Of a DNA stretch of 18,268 nt, positions 8,050 through 15,279 are shown one piece after another. Location of the stretch: positions 1 to 18,268 of the forward strand of contig JBMHCY010000001.1 in assembly GCA_049889655.1 (NCBI GenBank). The letters are read 5' to 3'. Within the stretch, counting starts at the first letter, position 1, and each line of letters opens with the position of its first letter. The notes under the pieces were generated by a model. That model was not told the origin of the DNA and did no database searches. It saw only the letters and a list, made by a program, of their open reading frames with translations. Source of the DNA: UBA1172 sp049889655 (GTDB taxonomy: Bacteria > Pseudomonadota > Alphaproteobacteria > Puniceispirillales > UBA1172). The position numbers were made by a program, and so were the translations under genes.

Positions 8050-8325
8050 GTGAACAAGAACGAACTCATTGCAGATGTAGCTGCCCGTGCTGGTCTCTCA
8101 AAAGTCGATGCAGGTAATGCTGTCGACGCGATCATTTCTTCCATTGAATCTGCGCTCGTCTCTGGTGATGATGTCCGCATCATCGGATTTGGTACATTTT
8201 CCGTGAGCGCGCGTGCTGCAACAACCGGTCGTAACCCGCGTACGGGTGAAACGATCAACATTGCCGCCTCCAAGCAGCCCAAATTCAAAGCTGGCGCTCC
8301 GCTCAAGGCAGCTGTGAACAAGTAA
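8050..8325 (+). CDS. hupB: DNA-binding protein HU
   Basis: A 91-aa HU/IHF-family nucleoid protein of standard length. It begins MNKNELIADVAARAGLSK. The DNA-contacting signature GFGTFSVSARAATTGRNPRTGE spans about residues 47-68, and the tail is KFKAGAPLKAAVNK. The dimer bends and compacts DNA. It uses a GTG start at 8050, preceded by a strong AGGGGG Shine-Dalgarno sequence about six bases upstream. It has its own promoter and is closed by a terminator at 8346, so it is likely a single-gene unit after lon. Confidence 0.97.
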   Translation: MNKNELIADVAARAGLSKVDAGNAVDAIISSIESALVSGDDVRIIGFGTFSVSARAATTGRNPRTGETINIAASKQPKFKAGAPLKAAVNK

Positions 8326-8345
8326 TTCGATATTTTTTATAGGAT

Positions 8346-8384
8346 TGGCCGGTAAAGACTTGCCGGCCATTTCTTTTTCTTTTA
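8346..8384 (+). terminator. Rho-independent terminator of hupB
   Basis: A 10-bp stem (8346-8355 with 8360-8369, one G-T) with loop AGAC, followed by a T-rich run broken by two C residues. Its right arm and T-run overlap the candidate tRNA-Val promoter. Confidence 0.85.
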
Positions 8385-8388
8385 TACG
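8360..8388 (+). promoter_or_regulatory. Candidate promoter of tRNA-Val overlapping the hupB terminator
   Basis: TTGCCG (8360-8365), 17 bases, TATACG (8383-8388) match 4/6 and 4/6 of consensus. The predicted start lies within a few bases of the tRNA-Val 5' end at 8399. The -35 hexamer is the right arm of the hupB terminator stem. Confidence 0.4.
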
Positions 8389-8398
8389 ATCAACCTCG

Positions 8399-8474
8399 GG
8401 GCGGTTAGCTCAGCTGGGAGAGCGACTGGTTTACACCCAGTAGGTCGGGGGTTCGAACCCCTCACCGCCCACCA
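8399..8474 (+). tRNA. tRNA-Val (TAC), CCA encoded
   Basis: Acceptor GGGCGGT pairs perfectly with ACCGCCC, discriminator A73, encoded CCA. The anticodon stem ACTGG/CCAGT encloses loop TTTACAC, with anticodon TAC at 8432-8434. The T-arm is GGGGG-TTCGAAC-CCCTC with one weak pair. Length 76 bases. Confidence 0.97.
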
Positions 8475-8476
8475 TT

Positions 8477-8495
8477 TTCCGGCCATTTGCCGGAA
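8477..8495 (+). other. Small hairpin just downstream of tRNA-Val
   Basis: TTCCGG-N7-CCGGAA begins two bases after the tRNA CCA. It has no T-run and is therefore not a typical terminator. It may act in 3' trailer processing. Confidence 0.35.
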
Positions 8496-8519
8496 GCCGA
8501 TGAGATCGAAAGACGGTGC

Positions 8520-8548
8520 TTGACACCACCTGATGACTTTCGTATTTC
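8520..8548 (+). promoter_or_regulatory. Candidate promoter of tRNA-Asp
   Basis: A perfect TTGACA (8520-8525), 17 bases, then a weak TATTTC (8543-8548). Transcription would start about 24 bases before tRNA-Asp. The perfect hairpin CCATCCG-ATC-CGGATGG (8556-8572) lies in that leader. Confidence 0.45.
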
Positions 8549-8578
8549 ATTAATACCATCCGATCCGGATGGCCCTGC

Positions 8579-8655
<77 letters not shown>

Positions 8656-8669
8656 TTTTCCTTTGGCCC

Positions 8670-8699
8670 AACACTGAAAGTTTCTTTCAGTGTTTTTTT
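8670..8699 (+). terminator. Rho-independent terminator after tRNA-Asp
   Basis: An 11-bp perfect stem (AACACTGAAAG with CTTTCAGTGTT), loop TTT, continuing into a T-run to 8699. The T-run overlaps the stop codon of the convergent methyltransferase. It is much weaker for minus-strand transcripts because no long T-run follows on that side. Confidence 0.9.
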
Positions 8700-9483
8700 A
8701 TGCCGCAAGGCGCGCTCGGAAATGGCCGGGCCGGTGTTCGCCAAGGCCCAGAACGCCGACCATCTTCTCCCAGATCGCGGTGACCTCATCGGCATCTTTT
8801 TCACCGACAAGCCCGACGATTTCCGCACGCAAGGGGCCTTTCAGCTGGGCCACTTCCTCAATAGCCCGGCGATGATACCATTCGTTGCGGTCACGCAGGC
8901 CGATATCCTCAAACCCTGCTTTTTCCATCGCCTGGCGATAACGGTCGAGAGAGCACATGTGCATATCAAGCCCCTCGCTCTTGATGTAGTCCTGCATCTG
9001 CGGGGAAGGGGGGTTATCATCGATCCGCATCCAGTCACTGGCCGCGATGATCCCGCCGGGCCTGAGCACCCTGGCGCAATCCTGCATCAGGCTTTCTTTA
9101 TCCGGAATATGCAGAAACGCATCCTTGCTGAAAATCACGTCCATGCTGTTATCGGCAAAGGGCAGGGGGCCGGGTTCAACGCAGGTAAACTCGGCTGATG
9201 CGTCGAGCCCGTATTGCACTGTCAGCTCGCGGGCCCGGTCAATGACCAGTTTTTCAACATCGATCCCCGTCACATGGGCCGCCCCGTGCTGGCGGATCAG
9301 ATGGAACGCCGCCCCGCCACAGCCGCAGCCGATATCAAGGATCGTCTTGCCTTTCAGATCAAGCCCGTCAATGACAAGGTCAATTTCCTCAACCCCGCCG
9401 GGAGAAAGAAAACCCTCGCCCCAGATGGTTTCCAGAAACCGGATCTGCTTGTCGCCGTATTCGCCCTCATCAGTAATACTCAT
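8698..9483 (-). CDS. SAM-dependent methyltransferase, phosphoethanolamine N-methyltransferase-like
   Basis: A 261-aa class I methyltransferase. Motif I is ILDIGCGCGG (48-57), the acidic ribose-binding residue is Asp75 in VTGIDVE, and motif IV is VIFSKDAFLHIPDK (116-129). The upstream WGEGFLSPGGVEE segment and the SKD-x3-HI-x-DK motif resemble phosphoethanolamine/phosphobase and related small-molecule N-methyltransferases (establishing family resemblance, not substrate). A role in choline-type headgroup or osmolyte synthesis is possible; a different small-molecule acceptor is equally open. The ATG at 9483 has GGAGG about nine bases upstream. It converges on tRNA-Asp, whose terminator overlaps its stop codon, and diverges from the cupin gene. 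Confidence 0.82.
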   Translation of the reverse strand: MSITDEGEYGDKQIRFLETIWGEGFLSPGGVEEIDLVIDGLDLKGKTILDIGCGCGGAAFHLIRQHGAAHVTGIDVEKLVIDRARELTVQYGLDASAEFTCVEPGPLPFADNSMDVIFSKDAFLHIPDKESLMQDCARVLRPGGIIAASDWMRIDDNPPSPQMQDYIKSEGLDMHMCSLDRYRQAMEKAGFEDIGLRDRNEWYHRRAIEEVAQLKGPLRAEIVGLVGEKDADEVTAIWEKMVGVLGLGEHRPGHFRARLAA

Positions 9484-9609
9484 GTCTTCATCCTCCCTAC
9501 ATCAAGCGTATCCTCCCACGCCGTTTCGGGCAATGTGTGAAATAAGGGGTTGATTCGACCCGGGTGAAACCTCTTTACTGAATTCTCATTCCCGAAGGAG
9601 AGCACAAGC

Positions 9610-9981
9610 ATGAGCAGCCGTGATAATTTCTACAGTCTCAATCGCCTTGATGAAGGCATAACCCGTCATCTGACCGAAGGGATCGATGCCAGCATCTTTC
9701 CGGCGGATCAATCCATGGCCTCTGTCGTGCGGATAGCCCCGGGGGCGGTGGGAACGATCCACAGCCACCCGCAGGAACAATGGAGCATCCTGATTGAAGG
9801 CAGCGCAACGCGGCTTCAGGGGGGTGAGGAAATTCCCGTCACGAAAGGGGATTTCTGGGTCGCCCCCGGCGGTGTTGAGCACGGCATCATCGGCGGCCCC
9901 GATGGTGCCCTGATCGTTGATATCTTTGCCCCGGCACGGCCTGAATACCGCAAGCCTGGCTCCGGGTTCACGGCGGACTGA
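9610..9981 (+). CDS. Small cupin-domain protein
   Basis: A 123-aa single-domain cupin. Cupin motif 1 is G45-x5-HSH-x2-E, giving His51, His53 and Glu56, and motif 2 gives His91 in GDFWVAPGGVEHG. These four residues form the usual metal site. Such proteins act as small dioxygenases, isomerases or ligand sensors. The substrate is unknown here. The ATG at 9610 has AAGGAG eight bases upstream. Its stop codon is three bases from the start of the RraA/aldolase-like gene, so the two are translationally coupled and probably act in one pathway. Confidence 0.9.
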   Translation: MSSRDNFYSLNRLDEGITRHLTEGIDASIFPADQSMASVVRIAPGAVGTIHSHPQEQWSILIEGSATRLQGGEEIPVTKGDFWVAPGGVEHGIIGGPDGALIVDIFAPARPEYRKPGSGFTAD

Positions 9982-9984
9982 CCG

Positions 9985-10644
9985 ATGGCGATCATTGCAA
10001 ATAGCCCTGTTTTTGACCGTCTTGACGCTGCCGAGATTGAGGCGTGGTCGCGTATCCCCGCCGCCATCGCCGGTGACAGCATGAACCGCCAGCAGATCAT
10101 GGCGTCGCGGATAAAGCCGCTGGTTGACGGGATGTCCATCACTGGCCAGGCGCGGACGGTGGATGCCTTTGAAGGGGATAACAGCGCGATCCATGCCGTG
10201 CTGACCATGGTCGAGCCCGGCGATGTGCTGGTCATCAATGCCGGGGGCTGGGTCAACCGGGCGCTCTGGGGCGGTATTCTCAACACGGTGGGTGCAGGCA
10301 AGGGTCTTGTGGGGGTGGTTATTGACGGTGCCGTCCGTGACCTTGCCGAGTTGCGCGAAGGCCCTGTGCCTGTCTTTGCGGCGGGGGTGAGCCCGGCCGG
10401 GCCTTCCAAAGGCTGGGGCGGTGTCATTGACGGGCCGGTCTCCTGCGGCGGTGTTGCCATTCACCCTGGTGATATCATTCGTGCTGATGAAGATGGGATC
10501 GCTGTCATCCCGCTGGCCCGCCATGAGGAAATCCGCACCACAGCTGAGCAACGCCTGGCCTTTGAGGAGGACGTGATGAAGCGGCTCGAGGCCGGTGAGG
10601 ATACAGCGTCGATCTTCGGTGTGCCCGAGATCGAAAAGCGTTGA
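9985..10644 (+). CDS. RraA family / HMG (CHA) aldolase-like protein
   Basis: A 219-aa protein of the RraA-like fold. The segment GGWVNRALWGGIL (about 87-99) and the DGAVRD motif (Arg118, Asp119) correspond to the active-site region of class II 4-hydroxy-4-methyl-2-oxoglutarate / 4-carboxy-4-hydroxy-2-oxoadipate aldolases. Those enzymes cleave to pyruvate plus a second acid and also decarboxylate oxaloacetate. The usual GELL-like metal-loop is GGIL here, so aldolase activity is not certain. Genes of this family are often mislabelled as RNase E regulators or menaquinone methyltransferases. It is three bases after the cupin gene and converges with the CoxL-like gene, 21 bases apart. No clear terminator was seen between them. 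Confidence 0.83.
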   Translation: MAIIANSPVFDRLDAAEIEAWSRIPAAIAGDSMNRQQIMASRIKPLVDGMSITGQARTVDAFEGDNSAIHAVLTMVEPGDVLVINAGGWVNRALWGGILNTVGAGKGLVGVVIDGAVRDLAELREGPVPVFAAGVSPAGPSKGWGGVIDGPVSCGGVAIHPGDIIRADEDGIAVIPLARHEEIRTTAEQRLAFEEDVMKRLEAGEDTASIFGVPEIEKR

Positions 10645-10665
10645 ACCTGGCCTGGCTTAAGGGCG

Positions 10666-12978
10666 TTATTCCGCAGCCTCGCGCATCCGCTCCCAGATAT
10701 GCTGCGGCGTTGCAGGCATATCGATATGGGCGACACCGAGTGCATGGGAAAGTGCCGAGATCACCGCCGGGGTTGAGCCGATCGCCCCAGCCTCACCCGC
10801 GCCCTTGACCCCGAGGGGGTTGTTAAGGCAGGGGGTGTTGCGGGTGTAGATATCAATCCGCGGCAGGTTGTCTGCCCGTGGCAGGGTGTAATCCATCAGC
10901 GAGCCGGAGAGCAACTGGCCGTCTTCATCATAGGCCATGAATTCATAAAGCGCCTGACCGACCCCCTGGGCGACCCCACCCTGAATCTGGCCTTCGAGTG
11001 TCATCGGGTTGATCACCACACCGAAATCATCAACAACAGTAAAGCGTGTCAGTTTGGCCAGCATGGTGATGCTGTCGACCTCAATTTCCGCCACATGGCA
11101 GCCATAGGGATAGGTGGGGCCGTTGGTGGTGAAGCTATGGCGGATATCATAGGGATGAGCTTTGCCTTCGGCAGCCTTGATCCGCACCAGTTCTTCCAGC
11201 GTCACCGACCGGTTGGTTCCGGCTGCGGTGAAGACACCATCATCAAAGTCGATATCATCGCGGCTGGCTTCCAGCACCTCCGCCGCATCATCCCGGGCCT
11301 TTTCGATGATCACTCCACCGGCTTCGAGCACGGTCGAGCCGAGGACAGGGGTCATCTTCGCACCGCCGGTGATCCCTGCCGGGTTACGCCACGAATCCCC
11401 CTGAACGATCCTGATCTTGTCAGCATCATAGCCCAGCGTGTGGGAGAGAATCTGGGTGAGTGTCGTCCGATGGCCCTGGCCGTTATCATGCTGGGAGGCG
11501 TGGACAGTCAGCGTGCCATCGGCGTCAAAGCTAAACTCGATATCGGTCTCGGAACCGTTGCCTGCACATTCCAGATACATGGCCGCCCCGATCCCAAGTT
11601 TCTTGCCGCGTCTGGCGGCTTCCTCGCGACGCTTTTCAAACCCTGCCCAATCGGCTTTTTCGAGCGCATGGTCGAGCAGCCCGGGCATATCACCACTGTC
11701 GATCGTGCCACCAGCGGTCATCGCATAGGGCATCTGTTCGGCCTTGATCAGGTTGCGGTGACGAACATCAACACGATCCATGCCGAGTTCATCGGCAATG
11801 TGATCCATCAGCCGTTCCATCACATAATTGGCCTCGGGGCGACCGGCCCCGCGATAGGCATCCACCGCCGGGGTGTTTGTCATCACCCCTTTGACGACCA
11901 GCCCCGCCACCTGAATATCGTAACAGCCGGTCATCGTCCGGGAAGCGGAAAGGGTTGGGATATAGACACCGAAATTTGACAGCCACGACCCCAGATTGGC
12001 ATGGGCGTTGATCTCAATGGCTTCAATGCGGCCATCATCGCTGACCACGGCATGGGCCTTGGTGCGGTTGTCGCGGCCATGCAGATCAGAAAGGAAGGCC
12101 TCGCTGCGGTCCTGCTGCCAACGCACCATTACCCCGAGTTTGCGGGCAGCCCAGGCAATGCAGACCTGTTCCGGATGCAGGAAAATCTTGAAACCGAAAG
12201 ACCCGCCAACATCACCGGTGATCAGCTGCAAATCCTCAGGCTCAAGGTTGAGGCATTCGGCTATTAGTTCGGCAAGGTCAAGCGCCCCCTGTGAGCCGCA
12301 ATAGACCTGCAGCGCCCCTTTCTTTTCCGGATGGGGGCGGGCGATCATTGGCCGTGTTTCCATGGAGTTGATCATCACCCGGCTGTTGACGACATCAATC
12401 GACACAACCCGGCGGCCTTCCTTGCGGGCATCCGCAATCGCCGACCGGGCCTCATCAATTCGGCCGGTATGCCATTCAAAAGCGACGTTGGATGGGTATT
12501 CGGGGTGCAGTTGCGGGGCCCCGTCAGCCATCGCCTCATAGATATCGGTGACTGCCTCCATGGGGTCGAAATCCATCTCGATCAGGTCGAGGGCGTTGCG
12601 GGCCTGTTCCCGGGTTTCTGCCACGACCATCGCCACGATATCCCCGGCATGGCGGTTCATATCCCGCACCATCGCCGGTTTGGTGGTCGCCTTCATCGGC
12701 GAACCATCGGGAAATTCAACCCACTGGCGGCAGGTGATATCGCGAATCCCATCGGCATCGAGGTCTGCCTGGCTGGCAACGAGTTTCACCCCGTCAGCCG
12801 TTCTGGCAGCGTCCAGATCAAGATGCGTTAACCGCGCATGGGCAAATGGGGCGCGCAGGAACGCCACATGCAGGCCTTCACCGGGCATGACATCATCGGT
12901 GTAACGACCCTGTCCGGTGACAAGGCGGCGATCTTCTATCCTCTTGACGGGTTGCCCGACACCAAAACGAATGCTCAT
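10666..12978 (-). CDS. CoxL-type molybdenum hydroxylase large subunit (form II motif)
   Basis: A 770-aa molybdopterin-binding subunit of the xanthine oxidase / aerobic CO dehydrogenase family. It begins GVGQPVKRIEDRRLVTGQGRYTDD and contains GDVGGSFGFK (about 255-264), the loop AYRGAGR at 374-380, QGGVAQGVGQALYE, and the catalytic Glu729 in GVKGAGEAGAIG. The AYRGAGR loop is the form II signature. Form I CO dehydrogenases have AYXCSFR with the copper-ligand cysteine, so CO oxidation is doubtful and hydroxylation of an aldehyde, N-heterocycle or similar is more likely. The FAD (CoxM) and 2Fe-2S (CoxS) partner subunits are not next to it, which is unusual. The ATG at 12978 has GAGG about eight bases upstream. 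It is divergent from the MFS gene and convergent with the RraA-like gene. Confidence 0.9.
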   Translation of the reverse strand: MSIRFGVGQPVKRIEDRRLVTGQGRYTDDVMPGEGLHVAFLRAPFAHARLTHLDLDAARTADGVKLVASQADLDADGIRDITCRQWVEFPDGSPMKATTKPAMVRDMNRHAGDIVAMVVAETREQARNALDLIEMDFDPMEAVTDIYEAMADGAPQLHPEYPSNVAFEWHTGRIDEARSAIADARKEGRRVVSIDVVNSRVMINSMETRPMIARPHPEKKGALQVYCGSQGALDLAELIAECLNLEPEDLQLITGDVGGSFGFKIFLHPEQVCIAWAARKLGVMVRWQQDRSEAFLSDLHGRDNRTKAHAVVSDDGRIEAIEINAHANLGSWLSNFGVYIPTLSASRTMTGCYDIQVAGLVVKGVMTNTPAVDAYRGAGRPEANYVMERLMDHIADELGMDRVDVRHRNLIKAEQMPYAMTAGGTIDSGDMPGLLDHALEKADWAGFEKRREEAARRGKKLGIGAAMYLECAGNGSETDIEFSFDADGTLTVHASQHDNGQGHRTTLTQILSHTLGYDADKIRIVQGDSWRNPAGITGGAKMTPVLGSTVLEAGGVIIEKARDDAAEVLEASRDDIDFDDGVFTAAGTNRSVTLEELVRIKAAEGKAHPYDIRHSFTTNGPTYPYGCHVAEIEVDSITMLAKLTRFTVVDDFGVVINPMTLEGQIQGGVAQGVGQALYEFMAYDEDGQLLSGSLMDYTLPRADNLPRIDIYTRNTPCLNNPLGVKGAGEAGAIGSTPAVISALSHALGVAHIDMPATPQHIWERMREAAE

Positions 12979-13016
12979 AGCGGATCCTCATGGGAATAAA
13001 TCTGTACAACACGTCT

Positions 13017-13045
13017 AACATAGGACCGCGGTTTTCACGCTGCAA
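13017..13045 (-). promoter_or_regulatory. Candidate promoter of the CoxL-like gene
   Basis: On the minus strand, TTGCAG (13040-13045), 17 bases, TATGTT (13017-13022). The leader to the ATG at 12978 is about 30 bases and holds the Shine-Dalgarno sequence. Confidence 0.35.
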
Positions 13046-13059
13046 GATCGAAATAATGC

Positions 13060-13084
13060 TGAAACGCCGTGCTGTGCGGTTTCA
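13060..13084. promoter_or_regulatory. Inverted repeat in the divergent coxL-like/MFS promoter region
   Basis: TGAAAC-N13-GTTTCA, with partly extendable arms, lies between the two divergent genes and just upstream of both candidate promoters. It is a candidate operator for joint control, perhaps by the LysR-type regulator at 14325. The regulator is inferred only from proximity. Confidence 0.3.
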
Positions 13085-13137
13085 GAGCGTTGGGTCTTGG
13101 TGTATGATCGCCCGCAACTTTGTCTGGAAGCGTATCT

Positions 13138-14328
13138 GTGTCCCAATCGTCTTCATATCGCAGCGTTCCTTTTCATTCGATCGGTATCAGCCAGATCATC
13201 AGTTATGGTCTGTTGTTCTATGCCTTTGCCCAGACAAAAGCGCCTCTTGCCGCACATCTTGGTGAAGATGAAAGCACAATCCTTGCCGCCATCACGGGCA
13301 GCCTGATCCTTCAGGGACTGATGATGCCGCTGGTGGGCAACTGGATTGATCGCACCGGTGCACTGGTTATCTTGAAACGCGGATTTCTGATCGGGGCAGG
13401 GGGGGTGCTGCTGTTGCCGGCAGTACCTTCGCTTTTCTGGTTTTGCGGCTGCATGATCTTGATCGGCATTGCCCATGCCATGTGCACCTACGAATCTGCC
13501 TTCAGTGCCGCTGTGCAGATGGATGAAAGCCGCTCACGGCGCAACATTTCCTACATCACCTTTTATGGCGGTGTCGCCAGCTCGATCACCTGGCTGCTGC
13601 TGGCCCCGATGCTTGAGCATCTCGGGCTGCAGGGGGCGCTTGCCGTGGCGGCGGCAGTGCTGCTGGTGATGGCCGGGCGTTTCCATGTTCTCGCTGTCAG
13701 GTTTCCGCATCGGGCCAGCCAGCCGGACAAGCCCGTGGCACCGTTTTCATGGTCGATCCTCTCCCGGGCCCAGAAGCAGGCCCTGATTGTACTGGCGATG
13801 TCAAACACGCTTGAATATCTGGTTTTTGCTGGCACAACGCTTCTCTGGATCAGCTGGTTCAGTGTCAACTTCGGGGTTGGAATGGCAGTTATCCTGGCTT
13901 CCATCTACGGGCCGTTTCAGGTGGTCGGCCGGATGCTGGAGATGGGCCTCGGTCACCGCTATGATGCCCGCTGGACAGCCATTGTGGCTTTCTCTTTGGT
14001 GCCGGTCTCGCTGCTGCTGGCCCAGAGCCCGTCTTTGCCGGTGGCAATTGTTGCCATGATGCTGTTCGGGATGGGGCACGGAATTCTCACCGTGTCATTT
14101 GGTTATGTGTCGAATATGTATTTCAGTGCCGAGATTTACGGCCGTGCCAAGGGCTGGATTTCCGGGCCGCGTGGCATCGGGACAGCCATCGGCCCCAGCC
14201 TTGGCGGCGCGATCTTCGTTGCCAGTGCTGATCTGTTTTTCGGCACGATGCTGGTGATCGCGATCAGCGCCGGCATCTGTTTTGCCAGCCTGCTGATGAT
14301 CCGCCCCGGCAACGTTAATGCGGGCTAG
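13138..14328 (+). CDS. Major facilitator superfamily transporter
   Basis: A 396-aa integral membrane protein with about 12 hydrophobic segments. The first begins at SIGISQIISYGLLFYAFA and there is a conserved loop GNWIDRTGALVILKRG between helices 2 and 3 (the MFS G-x3-DR motif). It is a secondary transporter; the sequence style resembles monocarboxylate-type MFS proteins, but the substrate is not determinable. The frame opens at a TTG (13120), but the GTG at 13138 is preferred because GGAAG lies seven bases upstream of it and nothing suitable precedes the TTG. It is divergent from the CoxL-like gene and overlaps the LysR gene tail to tail by four bases (14325-14328). It may import the substrate of the neighbouring enzymes. 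Confidence 0.88.
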   Translation: MSQSSSYRSVPFHSIGISQIISYGLLFYAFAQTKAPLAAHLGEDESTILAAITGSLILQGLMMPLVGNWIDRTGALVILKRGFLIGAGGVLLLPAVPSLFWFCGCMILIGIAHAMCTYESAFSAAVQMDESRSRRNISYITFYGGVASSITWLLLAPMLEHLGLQGALAVAAAVLLVMAGRFHVLAVRFPHRASQPDKPVAPFSWSILSRAQKQALIVLAMSNTLEYLVFAGTTLLWISWFSVNFGVGMAVILASIYGPFQVVGRMLEMGLGHRYDARWTAIVAFSLVPVSLLLAQSPSLPVAIVAMMLFGMGHGILTVSFGYVSNMYFSAEIYGRAKGWISGPRGIGTAIGPSLGGAIFVASADLFFGTMLVIAISAGICFASLLMIRPGNVNAG

Positions 14329-15224
14329 GCGGCATCCGGATAGCGGCTGATCAGGGCCGTGACCAGCTGTTCCAGAAATTTGGCCGATGCCACGGGCAAT
14401 ACCCTGTCGCGCAACTGCCCGATATGCAGCACCCCGGCCATGACATCACGCGGATCAAGCGGAATGCTGACAAGGTCCTCGCCAGTGCTCGCGAGGGGGA
14501 TCTGGAAACTCATCACGGTATCATGGCGCAGATAGTTGTGGAGGAAATCAAGGCTGTCGGTTTCACCGATCACGTCAAGTTCAAGCGATGTCCGCACGAG
14601 GCTGAGATCAAGCATCCGCCGCAGGCCGTTTTCCGGGGCCGGCATGATGACAGGGTGACCCACCAACTCCCGCAGTCGCAGGCTTTCCCGTGCTGCCAGT
14701 GGGTGCTGCGTTGCCATGATCACATGCGGGGTCTGGGGGGCAGCCGCCATGACCTTTAATTGTGCCGAGGTGATCGGCCCGAAGATCACCGCCAGATCAG
14801 CTTCAAGGCTGGCCAGCGCAGCCTCGGCTTCATCATTGCGGCAGCGGTTGATACTGAACGACACTTGCGGGTATTGCTGGCGGTAGAGCGCGATCTGTTC
14901 CGGCAGAAACGATTTCAGCGCTTCCGGGGTTGAGGCAATGCTGATATGGCCTCGCCGCACCCCGGCCAGATCCGCCAGTTGCGATTTCACCCGTTCCAGG
15001 TCGGAATGCTGACGGCGGATAAAATCGACAAACACCTCCCCGGCGGTGTTGAGCCTCACCCCGGAGGGCAGGCGTTCAAAAAGCGGATAGCCGAGTTCTT
15101 CTTCAAGCGCGAGAATACGCCTGTTAAGCGCGGTCGATGTGATCGCCAGCCGCGTGGCCGCCCGCCGGATCGACCCTTCCTTGGCCACGGTTTCAACGAA
15201 CCGCAATGTTGTTAATGCCCGCAT
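14325..15224 (-). CDS. LysR-type transcriptional regulator
   Basis: A 299-aa LysR-family protein. The N-terminal winged helix-turn-helix is LRFVETVAKEGSIRRAATRLAITSTALNRRILALEEELG (about 7-45, in pieces), followed by FERLPSGVRLNTAGE and a periplasmic-binding-protein-like effector domain. The frame stays open to a TTG at 15275, but the ATG at 15224 is preferred: AAGAGG lies about seven bases upstream, the family normally begins close to this point, and the longer form would translate through a perfect 21-bp palindrome. It is tail to tail with the MFS gene and divergent from glnK. Its targets could be the MFS/CoxL-like genes, itself, or glnK-amtB. Confidence 0.92.
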   Translation of the reverse strand: MRALTTLRFVETVAKEGSIRRAATRLAITSTALNRRILALEEELGYPLFERLPSGVRLNTAGEVFVDFIRRQHSDLERVKSQLADLAGVRRGHISIASTPEALKSFLPEQIALYRQQYPQVSFSINRCRNDEAEAALASLEADLAVIFGPITSAQLKVMAAAPQTPHVIMATQHPLAARESLRLRELVGHPVIMPAPENGLRRMLDLSLVRTSLELDVIGETDSLDFLHNYLRHDTVMSFQIPLASTGEDLVSIPLDPRDVMAGVLHIGQLRDRVLPVASAKFLEQLVTALISRYPDAA

Positions 15225-15244
15225 TTCCAACCTCTTTTCAACAG

Positions 15245-15279
15245 GTGATGCAAAAAATGCATCACACCCATGCAAAAAT
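15245..15279. promoter_or_regulatory. Candidate LysR operator: 21-bp palindrome plus a repeated half-site
   Basis: GTGATGCA-N5-TGCATCAC (15245-15265) is a perfect inverted repeat with an A5 spacer, and contains a T-N11-A LysR box (T15249, A15261). The element ATGCAAAAA recurs at 15248 and 15270, exactly 22 bp (two helical turns) apart. It lies 21 bases upstream of the chosen LysR start and between the divergent LysR and glnK genes. This pattern fits a LysR recognition site with a second activation site. Confidence 0.6.

Noticed and set aside
9586..10551. Minus-strand ORF of 321 codons opposite the cupin and RraA-like genes
   Set aside because: Antisense shadow in GC-rich coding sequence. Both plus-strand genes have clear motifs and ribosome-binding sites, and the antisense product has no coherent domain.
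11095..11979. Plus-strand ORF of 294 codons inside the CoxL-like gene
   Set aside because: Shadow of the molybdenum hydroxylase, whose conserved motifs cover this whole span.
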